From the NCBI GenBank assembly GCA_012032345.1, contig JAAUQI010000016.1, positions 24,247-88,246 on the forward strand: DNA of 64,000 bases, written 5' to 3'. The stretch is from Leptolyngbyaceae cyanobacterium RM1_1_2. Its GTDB lineage: Bacteria > Cyanobacteriota > Cyanobacteriia > Phormidesmidales > Phormidesmidaceae. This document shows, piece by piece, positions 37,112 through 46,396 of the stretch. The position numbers and the translations under genes are program-made. The notes beneath the pieces were generated by a model. It did not search any database. It had not been told where the DNA came from and was given only the letters and a program-made list of their open reading frames with translations. Position 1 is the first letter of the stretch, and each line of letters begins with the position of its first letter.

Positions 37112-37531
37112 GTGAGCCATTCTTTTTCACGGGCTGAGCTAGGTCAGCTAGGAGAGCAGCTAGTGGCCGACTGGCTGATTCAGCAAGGCTGGCAGATTCT
37201 CCACCGTCGCTGGCGCTGTCGCTGGGGCGAGCTTGATCTAATTGCCTATCAAGGCGCAAACACCAGTCCAGAAAGCCAGCAGCTTAGCTTTGTCGAGGTC
37301 AAAACTCGCAGCCGAGGCAGCTGGGATCAAAACGGTCTGTTGTCGATTACTGCCGCTAAACAGGACAAGCTCTGGCAGAGTGCTAGACTTTTTCTGGCCC
37401 AGTCTCCTGATTTAGCAGAGTATCCCTGCCGTTTTGACGTGGCGCTGGTAAGCTGTCGTTCATCTATAAATCACTCCGCTCAAAAACCCCAGCTATCTCT
37501 GCAAGACTATATTGTTGGGGCTTTCAGCTAA
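37112..37531 (+). CDS. YraN/UPF0102-family endonuclease-like protein
   Basis: The conserved part begins [20 protein letters not shown] and contains [14 protein letters not shown] and FVEVKTRS, i.e. the E...D...ExK residues of the PD-(D/E)XK fold. About 139 residues from the GTG at 37112. The frame is open to an ATG at 36977 that overlaps dnaG, but those extra residues are not conserved. UPF0102 proteins are putative DNA-repair or recombination nucleases. Same strand as dnaG. Confidence 0.8.
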   Translation: MSHSFSRAELGQLGEQLVADWLIQQGWQILHRRWRCRWGELDLIAYQGANTSPESQQLSFVEVKTRSRGSWDQNGLLSITAAKQDKLWQSARLFLAQSPDLAEYPCRFDVALVSCRSSINHSAQKPQLSLQDYIVGAFS

Positions 37532-37566
37532 AGCCTAGCTGGAGTGTAGGGAAGTAGCGGTCATCA

Positions 37567-37730
37567 GTAGGGTGGGCAATGCCCACATCATGCTTGGGCA
37601 ATGCCCACATCATGCTTGGGCAATGCCCACATCATGCTTGATCTAAAGATTCAGAACGAAAGATTGTGCTTTCCCCGTTATTCCTAGCTCAGATTTAGCA
37701 CCTTGACAGGGCTGGCGGTGCCCACCCTAC
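37567..37730. repeat. MITE-like element with 12-bp terminal inverted repeats
   Basis: GTAGGGTGGGCA at 37567-37578 and TGCCCACCCTAC at 37719-37730 are perfect inverted 12-mers bounding 164 bases without an ORF. The GTAGGGTGGGCAATGCCCAC motif is a common dispersed repeat end in cyanobacteria. No transposase is inside. The element fills the gap between yraN and the DUF2267 gene. Confidence 0.6.
37574..37639. repeat. three tandem 22-bp units inside the MITE-like element
   Basis: The unit GGGCAATGCCCACATCATGC plus TT occurs three times without mismatch at 37574, 37596 and 37618. Each unit contains a small palindrome GGGCAATGCCC. Slippage or expansion within the element is likely. Confidence 0.85.
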
Positions 37731-37759
37731 CGATAAATGTGGATTCTGGATTTTGCTTT

Positions 37760-38158
37760 TTACTCTAAGTGCTGACGGCTTGGGGGGGCGAAAAGCTCAG
37801 CATACTCGTCTGAGAGATTGACCTTGAGGTGATCAAACTGCCCCGGCGTGACAGCCTTTTGAATCACGGCAAAAAGACCACGTACTTTCTGTGGAATCTC
37901 TGCTACGTCAAGCTGAGAGCGCTCTGCAATCCTGCTATAAAAAGTTTGCAAATCCATATAGGTGCCGTTTTCGCCCTCATGCCCACGCAGGTATTGGGCA
38001 ATCTCTTCAGGAAGCTGCGAGGCTAGATCCTTGGCCTCGTTACCGTAGATGCGGTTTGCCAGTACCTCAAAGACAGACTGGACAAAGCTTTCAACCGCTT
38101 CTGTAGAGTCAAACTGGCTCACAGCCTGGGTTGTATTGAGAAATTCAGCGTGTTTCAT
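37760..38158 (-). CDS. DUF2267-family protein
   Basis: 132 residues, mostly helical: AVESFVQSVFEVLANRIYGN, ASQLPEEIAQYLRG, LQTFYSRIAERSQLD and VNLSDEYAELFAP. This is the DUF2267 pattern, cytosolic, with no known activity. A start at MKHAEF fits. It stands alone. Confidence 0.8.
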   Translation of the reverse strand: MKHAEFLNTTQAVSQFDSTEAVESFVQSVFEVLANRIYGNEAKDLASQLPEEIAQYLRGHEGENGTYMDLQTFYSRIAERSQLDVAEIPQKVRGLFAVIQKAVTPGQFDHLKVNLSDEYAELFAPPSRQHLE

Positions 38159-38425
38159 AAGGATAGTATTCAGTGTCTACTCAGCTCGGGCACTCCTTTA
38201 GAGCCGCTGTGCGGGCGCTGACGCGCTGGCTAGTGGCAGCTTTGGTGGACGAACTCAGGTTTTTACTACCTTGAAAAAATTTACAGAAACTCTCATCACT
38301 CAAAAGGATTACTCTCAGTCCCTCGATCGTTAGACTTGGGGCTGTCACCTAGAGTGTTCCACGAAGCCGAGGCGATTGAGGATGTTGGTAATATTAGGTA
38401 GAGTTTTTAGCAAAACCTGCTGGCA

Positions 38426-38950
38426 ATGACTTTACTGCGTTGGGTTTCAAGAAGTGCGATCGCGCTCTGTTTAGTTAGCTGCCAGACTCAGCCGTCTAAT
38501 TTAGCTTCATCAGCCGTTACCGCCTCGGCCCAAACAGTAGTCCAGGCGGAAACCCAGACAGGCGGAAACTTTGCCACCGTCACTGCTGTCGAAGCTACCG
38601 CTGGAGAACCGGGTGCTTACACCTTTGCGGTTACTGTTCAAAGTCCTGATACAGGCTGCGATCGCTATGCTAACTGGTGGGAAGTGATTAGCGCAGAGGG
38701 GGATCTGATTTTTCGCAGGATTTTAGCCCACAGCCACGTTGATGAGCAGCCCTTTCGTCGAGCCGGGGGATCTGTGGCTGTGCAGCCTGATCAAACCGTG
38801 ATTATCCGAGCGCACATGCAGCCCACTGGCTACGGCAACCAGGCCATGCAGGGAAGTATAGACGCCGGATTTAGCAGCGTTCAGCTACCTGATGGCTTTG
38901 CCGCCAACCTAGCTCAGGCTGCGCCCCAGCCTTTAGGGTGCGACCATTAA
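38426..38950 (+). CDS. putative lipoprotein of unknown function
   Basis: 174 residues. The N-terminus MTLLRWVSRSAIALCLVSCQ is a lipoprotein signal with lipobox LVSC; the Cys is residue 19. The mature domain is beta-rich (GEPGAYTFAVTVQSPDTGCDR, WWEVISAEGDLIFRRILAHS, FRRAGGSVAVQPDQTVIIRA). It has two further Cys (GCDR and a terminal GCDH) that could form a disulfide. Similar small proteins exist in bacteria, but I cannot name a family. It is convergent with the nucleoside permease gene. Confidence 0.7.
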   Translation: MTLLRWVSRSAIALCLVSCQTQPSNLASSAVTASAQTVVQAETQTGGNFATVTAVEATAGEPGAYTFAVTVQSPDTGCDRYANWWEVISAEGDLIFRRILAHSHVDEQPFRRAGGSVAVQPDQTVIIRAHMQPTGYGNQAMQGSIDAGFSSVQLPDGFAANLAQAAPQPLGCDH

Positions 38951-38989
38951 GCACGGCGCAAGCTACAGAAACAAACCCTCACCTGCATC

Positions 38990-39937
38990 TTAATCTTCCT
39001 GCCCTAGAGCGCCGGGTGCGCCGATTAGGGTGCGCTTGGGGGAGCAGGTAATAATCATAATCAGCAGCGTCAGAATGTAGGGGGCTGCGTTAAACAGGTA
39101 GTAGTAGGTGTCAATGCCTACCGACTGAAAAGCGGGACCAATGGCCTGAGCGCCACCAAACAGCAGCGAAGCCCAAAGACACTGTACCGGGTTCCAGTGA
39201 GCAAAAATGACCAGCGCTACTGCCATCAAACCCTGACCGCTGGAGATGCGCTCAGTCCAGACGCCGGGATAGTAGAGCGAGAGGCAGGCCCCACCAATGC
39301 CCGCTAAAAAGCTACCCGCCATAATGCTGAGCATCCGTACCTGAAAGATCGAGATGCCCATGGCTTTTGCCGCCTCTGGACTGTCGCCTACGGCCCGCAC
39401 ATACAGCCCCCAGCGAGTAGAGCGAAAGAACCACTGCAGTAGAGGCGCGATCGCCAGACCGATCAAAAACAAAGGACTCAGCTTCAGGGCTGACTCGATC
39501 TGAGGCACACTGCTCCAGCCGCCGACATTTAAGGTGACCAGTTGAGGAGCCTGAGGCTGAATAAAAGGCTTGCCCAAAAAGAAGGCTAGTCCGCTGCCAA
39601 AGATAATCATAGCAATACCTACAGCCACGTCGTTGACCCGGGGCTGCTGGGCCAACCAGCCGTGAATAGCCCCCAGCACCATGCCGGAGAACCCCGCCGC
39701 CACTACGCCTAGCCACGGCGATAAGCCTGGGCCAACAATATCCTGAGTTAGGTAAGAAACGCCATAGGCGCTCATGGCCCCCATCAGCAGCGTCCCTTCT
39801 AGCCCTAAGTTAATCTTGCCGCTTTTTTCAGTTAGGCATTCGCCCAGACTGACAAACAGAAACGGGGCGCTGCCGCGCAAAGTACCGGCTAAAATTCCCA
39901 GCGGTACGCCCCACCATCCCAATGCTTCGGCTGCCAT
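38990..39937 (-). CDS. ABC transporter permease, nucleoside/BMP type, second subunit
   Basis: 315 residues with about eight hydrophobic helices. Characteristic segments are SLGECLTEKSGKINLGLEG, LMGAMSAYG and the signature GDSPEAAKAMGISIFQVR. It is a BPD_transp_2 permease of the NupQ/BmpD type that imports purine nucleosides or basic membrane protein ligands. It is the last gene of BMP-permease-permease and starts 41 bases after the end of the preceding permease. Confidence 0.88.
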   Translation of the reverse strand: MAAEALGWWGVPLGILAGTLRGSAPFLFVSLGECLTEKSGKINLGLEGTLLMGAMSAYGVSYLTQDIVGPGLSPWLGVVAAGFSGMVLGAIHGWLAQQPRVNDVAVGIAMIIFGSGLAFFLGKPFIQPQAPQLVTLNVGGWSSVPQIESALKLSPLFLIGLAIAPLLQWFFRSTRWGLYVRAVGDSPEAAKAMGISIFQVRMLSIMAGSFLAGIGGACLSLYYPGVWTERISSGQGLMAVALVIFAHWNPVQCLWASLLFGGAQAIGPAFQSVGIDTYYYLFNAAPYILTLLIMIITCSPKRTLIGAPGALGQED

Positions 39938-39978
39938 AGTTTTGCTGCCTTGAGTGTCTATTGTTATCTACAGGTCAT

Positions 39979-41075
39979 TTATACGCCAGTTGCTACAGGC
40001 GCTACTGACCGCTCGTTGACCACCCGATGCTGCTGAAAAAACGGAATCCGGCTGTAAAGGGAATCGCTAAAGAGCACGCAGAGAAACACAATGCCCTGAA
40101 AAACCAAAACGGTGGCATCGGGTAAATTATGCGATCGTGCAAAATGCCGCCGCTGGCTAAAATGCCCCCCAGAAGCACAGCTACCAAAATCGTCGCCAGC
40201 GGATTGTGACGCGACACAAAAGCGACCAGAATCCCCGCATAGCCATAGTTTGAGACCAGGGATTCATTCACCCGCTTTTGCACAGCAGCTACCTCCACCA
40301 TGCCTGCTAAGCCAGCCGCTGACCCGCCAAGAAAACAAATTGCCAGCGTTAATTTGCCCACGGGCAAACCGGCAATCCGGGCGGCTCGAATATTGCCCCC
40401 TGCTGTTCGAGCGGCAAAGCCAAAGGTTGTCCGCTGAATCAGGATATAGGCAATAACGCAGGCAATCAGGCCATAGAGCAGGCCCAAGTGAATCCGGGTG
40501 GCCGGTAAATTGCCCAGCCAGAGCGTTTCTGCTAGCTCGGCAGACGAAGGCTTGGTGACAAAGTCAGGATCGCGCAGGGGGCCTTCAACTAAATGGTTCA
40601 AAATGGCGATCGCAATGTAGTTCATCAGCAGGCTGCTGATAGTTTCATTAACACCGCGATAGTGGCGCAGAGCACCCACTGCCATAATCCACAGGCCGCC
40701 GCCCAGAATACCACCCAGAGCCATGCCAATTTGCACAACTGGCGCAGGCAGGGCAGTGCCAAGGTTAAGACCGATCAAAACTGAGGCCAGCCCCCCAATT
40801 ACCAGCGCTCCCTCGTTGCCAATAATCACCAGCCCCAAACGGGCTGGTAAAGCCGTACACAGCGCCGTCAGCATCAGCGGTGCCGCCCGAATCAGGGTAT
40901 TTTGCCACGCGCTCCAGCTGCCAAAAGCAGCCTTATAAATAGACTGATAAACACCGAAGGGATTGGCCCCGGCCAGGGCACAAAAGAGGCCAAAAATGAC
41001 TAGGGCTACCAGCAAAGCCGCGATCGGCAAACAGATAGTTTCTAAAGCTCGGCGCCAGGGTTGATTGACCAACAC
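39979..41075 (-). CDS. ABC transporter permease, nucleoside/BMP type, first subunit, frameshifted at 3' end
   Basis: From 41075 (MLVNQPWRRALETICLPIAA), hydrophobic helices and the signature GGNIRAARIAGLPVGKLTLA mark a BPD_transp_2 permease. The annotated frame ends at 40002 with aberrant residues. The next frame continues HNLPDATVLVFQGIVFLCVL to a TAA at 39979-39981, a normal C-terminus. The break is at CACGATCGCATAA near 40132 and equals one missing base. It is separated by three bases from the BMP gene stop, so they are translationally close. Total about 365 residues. Confidence 0.82.
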
Positions 41076-41078
41076 TAC

Positions 41079-42272
41079 TTATCCTCCTACTGAGCCATCG
41101 ACCCCTTCAATCAGGTAGTCCATTTTCTCCAGCTCCAAGTCTTGCTGCTTCAGTTCTTTATCTGCCGCCAGCACAACCCTGCCCGCATTGGTCTCAATTG
41201 GGCCTTTGTAGATGACTAGCTCATTGCTCATTAGCCCTGCTTTAGCCGCATCAGCGTCGGTTTTTGCCTGCTCAGTGACGGCTGGGCCATAGTCAGAAAC
41301 CTTGCAGAAATTATCGGCTAGTCCCCCCCTGAGAATGTGGTCGATATCGCCAGACATCAGGGTTTTACCCGCCAAAAACTGTTCCCCTAGCTGGGTATAA
41401 ACGCTAGACCAGTCCCATTCTGCCCCCGTCAAATAGCCTTTAGGGGCTAAACTCGCCTGGTTGGCGTGGTAGCCAGTGCAGTAAATGCCACGTTTTTCAG
41501 CCGTTTCCATCACTACTTTAGGGCTGTCTACATGGCAGGTTACTACGTCAATACCCTGATCTGCCATGCTGTTGGTGGCTTCTGCTTCCTTGACGGGCAT
41601 GGCCCAGTCTCCAGTAAAAATCACTTTGGTGATGATGTCTGGGTTGACTGACTTAGCCCCTAAGGTATAGCTGTTAATATTGCGGAGCACCTGAGGAATA
41701 GGCTTAGCTGCCACAAAGCCCAGCTTGCCCGACTGAGACATATGTCCGGCAACCACGCCTGCTACATACTCAGCTTCGTCAATGTAGCCAAAGTAGCTGC
41801 CAACATTGTCAGGCATACCGTCTTGATACATCCCGCCAGCGTGAAAGAACTGGACGTCAGGAAACTCCTCGGCCATTTCTAGAATGTAGGGATCGAAATA
41901 GCCGAACGAGGTCGGGAACAGCACTTTGGCCCCATCAATTTCAATCATATTGCGCATTGTTTCAGCCACCGCCGTTGTTTCAGGCACGTTGGCTTCTTCG
42001 ATAATCTGGATGCCTTCAATAGCACCCATTGCGGCTGCACCCTCAGCATGGGCCTGGTTGTAGCCAAAGTCATCTTTGGGGCCTACGTAGATGAAGCCCA
42101 CTACTACATTTTCAGCACCGCTACCTGTGGCACTGCCGCTAGCAGCGCTATCGCTTTCAGCAGCCGTGCAGCCCGTGCCCAATTTAGCAGTTATACCGAA
42201 AGCGGTGGTGGCTAATAGTCCGCGAACCACTTGACGTCGGGATAACCGCAGTGAGGTTTTTCGATAAGTCAT
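41079..42272 (-). CDS. BMP-family nucleoside-binding lipoprotein (Tat type)
   Basis: 397 residues. The N-terminus carries a twin-arginine motif SRRQVVRG and a lipobox-like GTGC, indicating a folded, Tat-exported lipoprotein. The Bmp/PnrA domain includes VGFIYVGPKDDFGYNQAHAE, FFHAGGMYQDGMPDN, YFGYIDEAEYVAGVVAG and HANQASLAPKGYLTGAEWDW. Such proteins bind purine nucleosides or similar solutes. It is the first of three minus-strand genes with two permeases. No ATPase subunit is within the window. Confidence 0.9.
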   Translation of the reverse strand: MTYRKTSLRLSRRQVVRGLLATTAFGITAKLGTGCTAAESDSAASGSATGSGAENVVVGFIYVGPKDDFGYNQAHAEGAAAMGAIEGIQIIEEANVPETTAVAETMRNMIEIDGAKVLFPTSFGYFDPYILEMAEEFPDVQFFHAGGMYQDGMPDNVGSYFGYIDEAEYVAGVVAGHMSQSGKLGFVAAKPIPQVLRNINSYTLGAKSVNPDIITKVIFTGDWAMPVKEAEATNSMADQGIDVVTCHVDSPKVVMETAEKRGIYCTGYHANQASLAPKGYLTGAEWDWSSVYTQLGEQFLAGKTLMSGDIDHILRGGLADNFCKVSDYGPAVTEQAKTDADAAKAGLMSNELVIYKGPIETNAGRVVLAADKELKQQDLELEKMDYLIEGVDGSVGG

Positions 42273-42561
42273 GTACAGGGGACTCCTATCGGATTTCTGA
42301 AATAGATGGATAATCTAGGTGTCAAGTAACACTTAGAAAAATTGGTTAGTCAGTAGACAACCCGCTACAGAAATGAGCTATTTCTATAGCGTTTTAGCTA
42401 TGACTTGGGCTTACACTCCCAGCGCTGAGGGGTTCAATGCTGAAGACTGGCTCATAGAATAGAATTGATAAAATTGCATCGCAGGTTTGTATCCTACTTT
42501 GCTATTTCTACCTTAAGTCAGATGATTTTTAGAATTTAGCTGCCAGTAGGGGCGCGATCGC

Positions 42562-45407
42562 CTAGCGTCGTACCAAATCTTTAAACCAGTCATCTTCCCA
42601 GAGCGTATCAAAAGCTGGCTCTACTTTGGCCTCTTCTCGGTAAGAGGGTTCTAGCCGAATTGACTGCTGTAGGTGCTCTAGAGCCATGTCTACTTCTCGC
42701 TGCATAGCATAGCAGATGGCTTTGTTGTAAAGCGCTTTGTCGTAATTAGCATCGGTTTCTAAGGCTTTGTCAAAGCTGCGAATGGCCTCGCTGTCTCGGC
42801 CTAGCTTCATCAGCACGTAGCCTCGGTTGTCCCACGCTTTGGGAGAGTTTGGGTTAAACCGGGTGGCGCGGTCAAAAGACGTTAGCGCTTCCTCAAATTT
42901 TTCTAGTTCGCTCAGGGCAAGGCCGCGATTGAGCCAGGCAACTGCATCGTTGGGCTGACTGGCAACCGCTTTGTCAAAAGACTGAAACGCCTCTTCGTGC
43001 TGCTGCAAGATGCCGTAGGCCACCCCCCGATTCACCCAGGCTTCGTGGTACTCAGCGTTAATCTCTAGTGCTCGATCAAAAGCCGCGATCGCTGCTTCGC
43101 GCTGTCTCAGACGGCTCAGCACCATCCCTTTGTTAAACCAGGCTTTGGCGTCTTCAGGGCGCTGCTCAATAAAGCGATCGAAGGCGGCTAAAGCCTCGTC
43201 GTAACGCTTCAGTTCTCGTAAGACTAGACCCTGCTGGTGCCAGGGATCGACGGCTTCGGGCTGCAGTTCTAGCACCTTCTGCAACGACGCCAGTGCTTCA
43301 TCATAGCGCTCTAGCTCACTTAGAGCCTCAGCCCGGTTTTGCCAGATATCGGCGTTGTTGGGCTGAATCTCTAGGGCACTGTCATACTCGGCCACGGCCT
43401 CGGCGTAGCGGGCCTGAGACTTTAGCAAGTTTGCTTTTTCGATGCGATCGTCAGCGGTGAGAAAAAGTTCGGGGCGATTGGCCTGCAGGCGCTCAACCTG
43501 CTCGGAAAGGGTTTGGGTAGTTTGGCGAATTTCGGCAGCAAACGAGTCGGCCATAAACTGGGGCGTGATTGCGCCTAGCTGCTGCATAATCTGAGCTTTT
43601 TCAGACTGTGCCTCACTTTGGAGGGCGCTGAGGCGATCGCGCAGCTCGGTCTTTAGCGTCGTTAGCTCACTGAATGCGGTCTGCTGCTGCTGGCTGAGGC
43701 TGTCCTGTAGCTGGGCAATTTGGCTAATAAAGTCAGCCTTTACCTGCTCTAGGCGCTCTGCAGCCGCCTGCTGTTTCTGCACAGCTTCTGCTTCTAGGAT
43801 ATTGACCTGTTCGCTGAGACGAGTGTCGAAGGATTCTAAACCACCTAGAACGCGATCGCGGCGTTCAAAACAACCGAGCGCATCTCGGCTAGCTGATTGA
43901 CAAACTCCGTCGCTGTCTGCTGTAGAGAGTCTAAGACCTGAGTGCGCTCCTCTTGCAGGCCAGTGCCTAAGCTCTGGAGCTGCTGCTGAAATGCCTGGGC
44001 TGACTGTTCTAGCTCTGCGTAAGAATGGTTCTTTTGCGTGCCTAAGTCTGCCTGTAGAGCCGCTAGCTGGTGGGCAAATTCAGCCCCAGCCTGCTCTAGC
44101 TGAGTAAAAGACTGCTGCTGGCGGGCTTCTGTTTCTCGCTGTAGGTTGCCGATTTTAGCGGCCACCAGCTCTGACTGCTGCGCTAAGTCCTGTAGCAGAG
44201 CTGATTTACGATCTTCGACCTCTGCTTTGAGACCGCTGAACTGCTCTGAAAAGGTTTTGTTAGACTGCCGCAAATCGTTTAGCGATCGCTCTTTTTGCGT
44301 TTCTACAGCCTGCCGGGTCTGAGCAAACTGAGTGGCAAAGTCTTGAACTGCCCGTTCTATGTTTTGCAGAGCCAGTTCTTTGTGGCCGTAGGTGCTGGCC
44401 TGCAGCTCTGAGAGCTGAGCGCTGATGTCTTTTGACTGCTGGGCCAGTCCCTCTAGCAGGCGATCGCGCTGCTGGTGAAGCTGCTGCTGGGCTTCGCTAT
44501 TGAGAGCTGTCAGCTGCTGAGGAAAATTGGCCTGGAGCTGCCGCAGTTCGGTCAAAGCCTGGTCGCGGGTGGCGCTAGCCTCATTGAGTAGAGCCGTTAG
44601 CCCTTCGGTAAAGCCAGATTTTTGCTGGTCTAGCGTTTCTGCTAGCTTAGTCTGCTGCTGCTGGCTATCGGTTTTGAGCGATTCTAGCTGCTGGCTAAAG
44701 TCTGACTGAGCCGCTGTGAGCGTCTGCTCTACAGCAGACTGCCGCGTCTGAAGCTGAGTTTCAAACTCGCTGAGCTGCTGACTGGCCTGCTGCTGGAGTA
44801 AACCCACAGATTGGCTGAACTGAGACTGGCCTGTCTCTAAGCTCTGCCGCAGACGGGTGAGCTGAGTTTGCCAGTCGGCTAAAGCTGTTTGCTTGAAGTG
44901 GGCTAGGTCGTCTACCAGTTTGGCGATCGCCTGCTTTTGACTTGTTGCCTCTTGGGTAAACCCCTCTGAGCGATCGGCTAGCTCGTCAGCTAGCGTTTCT
45001 GCCTCATGCAAAATCTGGTCGAGTTCTTTGGTAGCTGAGCGAATCTGATTTTCTAAATCAGTCATCTCATTCAGCTGCGTCCGCACAGCCGCTGCCACTT
45101 CGCGCACTACAGACTGCCGCAGAAACCACAGCATAGCCACGCCAACACCAACCAGCAGTACCAAAGCCCCCAACAGCACCACAAACAGCGTTGTCGCTCG
45201 GCTGAAGGCCAAGTTTGCTTCGCGCTGTAGTCTCTCTAGCTCCTGACGCTCTTGGCTGGTCACCGACTGAGCTATCAAGGGCTGAGCCGGTTGAGCCAGT
45301 GGAGACTGAGCCTGTCTGACTGGCTCAGCTGCCTCAGCCGCCAAGCTGGGCAGCCACAAATATAGAAACAGCAAGCTCTTGAACAACAGCAGCTTTTCTA
45401 TTGACAT
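42562..45407 (-). CDS. membrane-anchored coiled-coil protein with eight TPR repeats, frameshifted
   Basis: The first frame starts at 45407 and has a signal-like N-terminus and a membrane helix (LFVVLLGALVLLVGVGVAML). A long Gln/Glu-rich coiled coil follows, to a break near 43868. The next frame continues FERRDRVLGGLESFDTRLSE, further coiled coil and then eight TPR units from about ADDRIEKANLLKSQARYAEA to the C-terminus (DTLWEDDWFKDLVRR). The offset equals one missing base at GTTGTTTTG. Total about 948 residues. It is probably a structural or scaffold protein of the envelope. Coiled-coil-rich proteins of cyanobacteria can shape cells, but that link is inference. Confidence 0.72.
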
Positions 45408-45591
45408 CTGCCTTATCAGACTCCCTTACACTGGCGTGGGCGGTTAGTGGCGCTCTGGCCTACGCATTAGCATACTCAACTTAGAGCGTCTCCTGCTACT
45501 GCCGTCAGAATCTCAGTGCCGATGTCTTGCAGTTTGGGGAAGTCAGAGTCTCTAAGTCGTCTTTAAAGAAGACAGGATAAATTCCCTAGTG

Positions 45592-46110
45592 CTAAGCAGG
45601 CTCCGTATAGCCCTGGATATTTTCCGGCTCAAACTGACGCAAAACTCTGGTAGCTCTTCGCATCAGCTCGTCTGTACCCTGAGCAATGATCAAGTATTTG
45701 CCAGCGTTGAGACGGTTGCGGTAGGCGATCGCATCGCCGCTGCCAACCGTCCAGCCCGTGATGCGACCGACGACAAAAGCTCCTAGCGCCCCAGCAGCAG
45801 CCCCTAACAGGCCCCCAATCAGGTGATTGCCAATTTCGCCTGCCCAGGCAAAGGTCTGTAAACCTGACAAAACGCTGAAGGCAAAACCCGCTAAAAAGCC
45901 AAAAGGGATCACCCAGATAGCCAACAGGTCAGACTGCTTGTCAGCTTCGTCGTCGGGATTGATTAGGCCAAACTCATCGGCACTTTGAAACCCTCGACCC
46001 AGGAGTGAAACCTGACTCATTGGGACTTGCTCTTGCTCAAGGGCAGAGTAGGCTTTCTCTGCTTCGATGCGATTGGATAAAACCGCAATCAGGTAGTTGT
46101 TATTAGCCAT
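45592..46110 (-). CDS. small membrane protein with YflT/GSP17-like N-terminal region
   Basis: 172 residues. The start ANNNYLIAVLSNRIEAEKAY with EQVPMSQVSLLGRG resembles general-stress-protein-17-type domains. A glycine-rich membrane segment follows (WVIPFGFLAGFAFSVLSGLQ, GGLLGAAAGALGAFVVGR), then KYLIIAQGTDELMRRATRVL. Such proteins are common in cyanobacteria and have unknown function. Not in an obvious operon. Confidence 0.7.
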   Translation of the reverse strand: MANNNYLIAVLSNRIEAEKAYSALEQEQVPMSQVSLLGRGFQSADEFGLINPDDEADKQSDLLAIWVIPFGFLAGFAFSVLSGLQTFAWAGEIGNHLIGGLLGAAAGALGAFVVGRITGWTVGSGDAIAYRNRLNAGKYLIIAQGTDELMRRATRVLRQFEPENIQGYTEPA

Positions 46111-46396
46111 GCTGCGTTAACTTTCTTAGCTCTAAACGTCTATTGTCTTTATTGTAACGGTATGTAAAGTCCTTCTCTCTCCCTCACATGATGTAATCAG
46201 CAGGCTCAGAAGTTAGAGCTGTAATGACAGCCATCTGGCAGAATCGCGGGGCGATCGCCAGGGAGTACCCAAAGCGCAGGCAGAGAAATTCAAACGACAG
46301 CGCTTAATATTCTTTTCAGCATTTTGAGGGGTTTAATACTGGCAAAGTTCCATGTCAAGATTGAGGAGGTTACGCTCGCTTGCCTGCCGATTCTCT

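Noticed and set aside
37005..37259. Minus-strand frame of 84 codons over yraN
   Set aside because: It lies opposite the conserved YraN nuclease core and has a low-complexity composition typical of shadow frames.
37574..37639. CRISPR-like array from three 22-bp repeats
   Set aside because: The units are directly adjacent without spacers and lie inside an inverted-repeat element, and no cas gene is in the window.
42273..42561. Purine riboswitch upstream of the BMP nucleoside transporter
   Set aside because: The leader lacks the conserved purine-riboswitch core and pairing that I could recognise; only AT-rich DNA is seen.
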